Part shown: in pieces, positions 62,911-64,000 of the stretch | How positions within the stretch are numbered: position 1 is the first letter of the stretch | Layout: each line of letters opens with the position of its first letter | From: Butyrivibrio sp. NC3005 | GTDB taxonomy: Bacteria > Bacillota > Clostridia > Lachnospirales > Lachnospiraceae | DNA: 64,000 nt | Assembly: GCF_000424545.1 (NCBI RefSeq) | Contig: NZ_AUKC01000013.1 | Coordinates: 1 to 64,000 of the forward strand | Direction of reading: 5' to 3' | The notes under the pieces: model-generated | Seen by the model: the letters and a program-made list of their open reading frames with translations, nothing else | Told to the model about the DNA's origin: nothing | Databases searched by the model: none | Made by a program: the position numbers and the translations under genes

Positions 62911-64000
62911 ATGAGGAAGAGGATAAATTATTTAGCGGTTTGTTTATTTATATTGTCTGTACTACTGCTTGATGGCTGCGAAGAAGCAGAGCTTTCCCGT
63001 GCCCAGAATAGTCATGGCTTTTGTATTGAAAATGAGGACAAGGACTTATACAATTCTAAAGTCAATTCTAATACAAGTGATGTAAATAAAACAGATACAG
63101 AGAATAATGAAAATGTTGAAAATTCTTCTAGTGCATTAAATAGTTCTTTTTCTGAAGGTGTGTTAGAAGATGCACAAACGTCTGATAAGACTATAACTCT
63201 TGGTTTTGCTGGCGATATCAACTTTGATGAAAACTGGGCAACTACAAAGTATATGGATGCTCAGAAAAATGGAATATATGATTGCATTTCCGCTGACGCT
63301 ATACGCATGATGAATGATTTTGATATTTTCATGATTAACAATGAGTTTACGTATTCTGACAGAGGAATGCCACTTAATGGAAAGGCATACACGTTTAGAG
63401 CAAAGCCCAAAAGAGTTGAAAATATGAAGATTTTGGGCGCAGATATTGTCCTTATGGCCAACAATCATGTGTGGGATTATGGTCAAACTGCGTTTCTTGA
63501 TACGTTAGATGTATTAAATAATGCCGGAATTCCATATGTCGGAGCAGGTCATAATATAGAAGAAGCATCAAGCCCGTATTATTTTTATAGAGACGGCTTT
63601 AAAATAGCTTATGTAGCTGCATCTAAGGCTGAAAAGTTTAAAATGACGCCCCAGGCAACCAATAATAAACCGGGTATATTAAGGTGCTATGATGAAAATC
63701 TTTTTCTTGAAGAGATAAGACTTGCAAGAAAAAATGCTGATTATGTAGTTGCAAGTGTTCATTGGGGCACAGAATATGATAATAACGCTGACAACGCTCA
63801 AAGGCAACTTGCAGGAAAAATAATTGAAGCAGGAGCAGATGTTATTATCGGAACTCACCCTCATGTTCTTCAGGGTGTTGAATATATAGACGGAAAACCT
63901 GTTTTTTATAGTCTTGGTAATTTTTGGTTTAATAATAAGGATTTATATACTTGTTTGATAGAACTGTCACTTAATCTGAATACAGAAAACAAGAAAGTGG
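62911..64000 (+). CDS. CapA-family (PGA_cap) lipoprotein, 3' end outside the window
   Basis: Partial gene; 363 codons are visible and the frame is open at the window end. The signal peptide MRKRINYLAVCLFILSVLLL ends in DGC, so Cys23 would be lipidated. A Ser/Asn/Glu linker (about 30-88) follows. The metallophosphatase-like CapA domain starts near residue 90: ITLGFAGDINFDENW, FMINNEFTYSDRG, VLMANNHVWDYG, IPYVGAGHN, VVASVHWGTEYDN and IIGTHPHVLQGVEYIDGKPV then FYSLGNFWF. CapA proteins take part in poly-gamma-glutamate or surface-polymer synthesis in some species, but many members have other unknown roles. Confidence 0.85.
   Translation, partial: MRKRINYLAVCLFILSVLLLDGCEEAELSRAQNSHGFCIENEDKDLYNSKVNSNTSDVNKTDTENNENVENSSSALNSSFSEGVLEDAQTSDKTITLGFAGDINFDENWATTKYMDAQKNGIYDCISADAIRMMNDFDIFMINNEFTYSDRGMPLNGKAYTFRAKPKRVENMKILGADIVLMANNHVWDYGQTAFLDTLDVLNNAGIPYVGAGHNIEEASSPYYFYRDGFKIAYVAASKAEKFKMTPQATNNKPGILRCYDENLFLEEIRLARKNADYVVASVHWGTEYDNNADNAQRQLAGKIIEAGADVIIGTHPHVLQGVEYIDGKPVFYSLGNFWFNNKDLYTCLIELSLNLNTENKKV

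Overview
The window looks like the chromosome of an AT-rich, motile, Gram-positive anaerobe of the Lachnospiraceae (Butyrivibrio/Pseudobutyrivibrio-like). The reasons are the Firmicutes-type flagellar order with FliY, CheC and CheD, the FlhF-FlhG pair, MinCDE, and a Cas12a that I recognise from memory as very close to the 1206-residue Lb2Cas12a of Lachnospiraceae bacterium MA2020. No database search was possible.

Region by region: (1) 49-1248 coaBC. (2) 1270-7505 a type V-A CRISPR locus. A dead IS1380-type transposase relic is followed by an intact cas12a, a collapsed adaptation module (cas4 5' part joined out of frame to cas1 3' part), an intact cas2, an AT-rich leader, and an array of five repeats and four spacers. 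A frameshifted piece that resembles a Rep_3 plasmid replication initiator follows. (3) 7.5-20.2 kb accessory genes: a K+ channel-like membrane protein, a large secreted surface protein, a membrane acyltransferase, a PH-domain-like membrane protein, a lipoprotein esterase, a SWIM/SNF2 helicase and a small lipoprotein. (4) 20.5-50.6 kb a flagellar/chemotaxis supercluster on the + strand: fliK-flgD-(flagellar operon protein)-flgE, motAB-fliL-fliM-fliY-cheY-fliOPQR-flhB, flhA-flhF-flhG-(PilZ protein)-cheB-cheA-cheW, cheC-cheD-(membrane protein)-fliA-(DUF342)-(DUF6115-like). It builds the hook, the export gate, the stator and the switch, and it includes the chemotaxis signalling pathway and the sigma-28 factor. 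Genes for rod, MS ring and export ATPase (flgBC, fliE-J) are not in the window. (5) 50.8-56 kb an MltG-like protein, a GH29 alpha-L-fucosidase, a GNAT acetyltransferase and a HAD phosphatase, separated by large repeats. (6) 56.2-64 kb housekeeping: rpsB-tsf, minC-minD-minE, a P-type ATPase, and the start of a CapA-family lipoprotein cut by the window end.

Two things stand out. First, the CRISPR locus should still process crRNA and cut DNA but probably cannot acquire spacers, because cas4 and cas1 are both truncated by what looks like one deletion. Second, six intergenic regions (15.3, 19.3, 34.7, 50.6, 52.2 and 54.3 kb) carry a modular family of nested palindromes. The same hairpin modules recur in both orientations, one module sits inside the loop of another, and stems change on both arms between copies. 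I do not recognise this family. Regulatory candidates include a very good sigma-28 promoter leading into a 105-nt palindrome before motA, and a leader ORF plus terminator-like hairpin directly before flgE.
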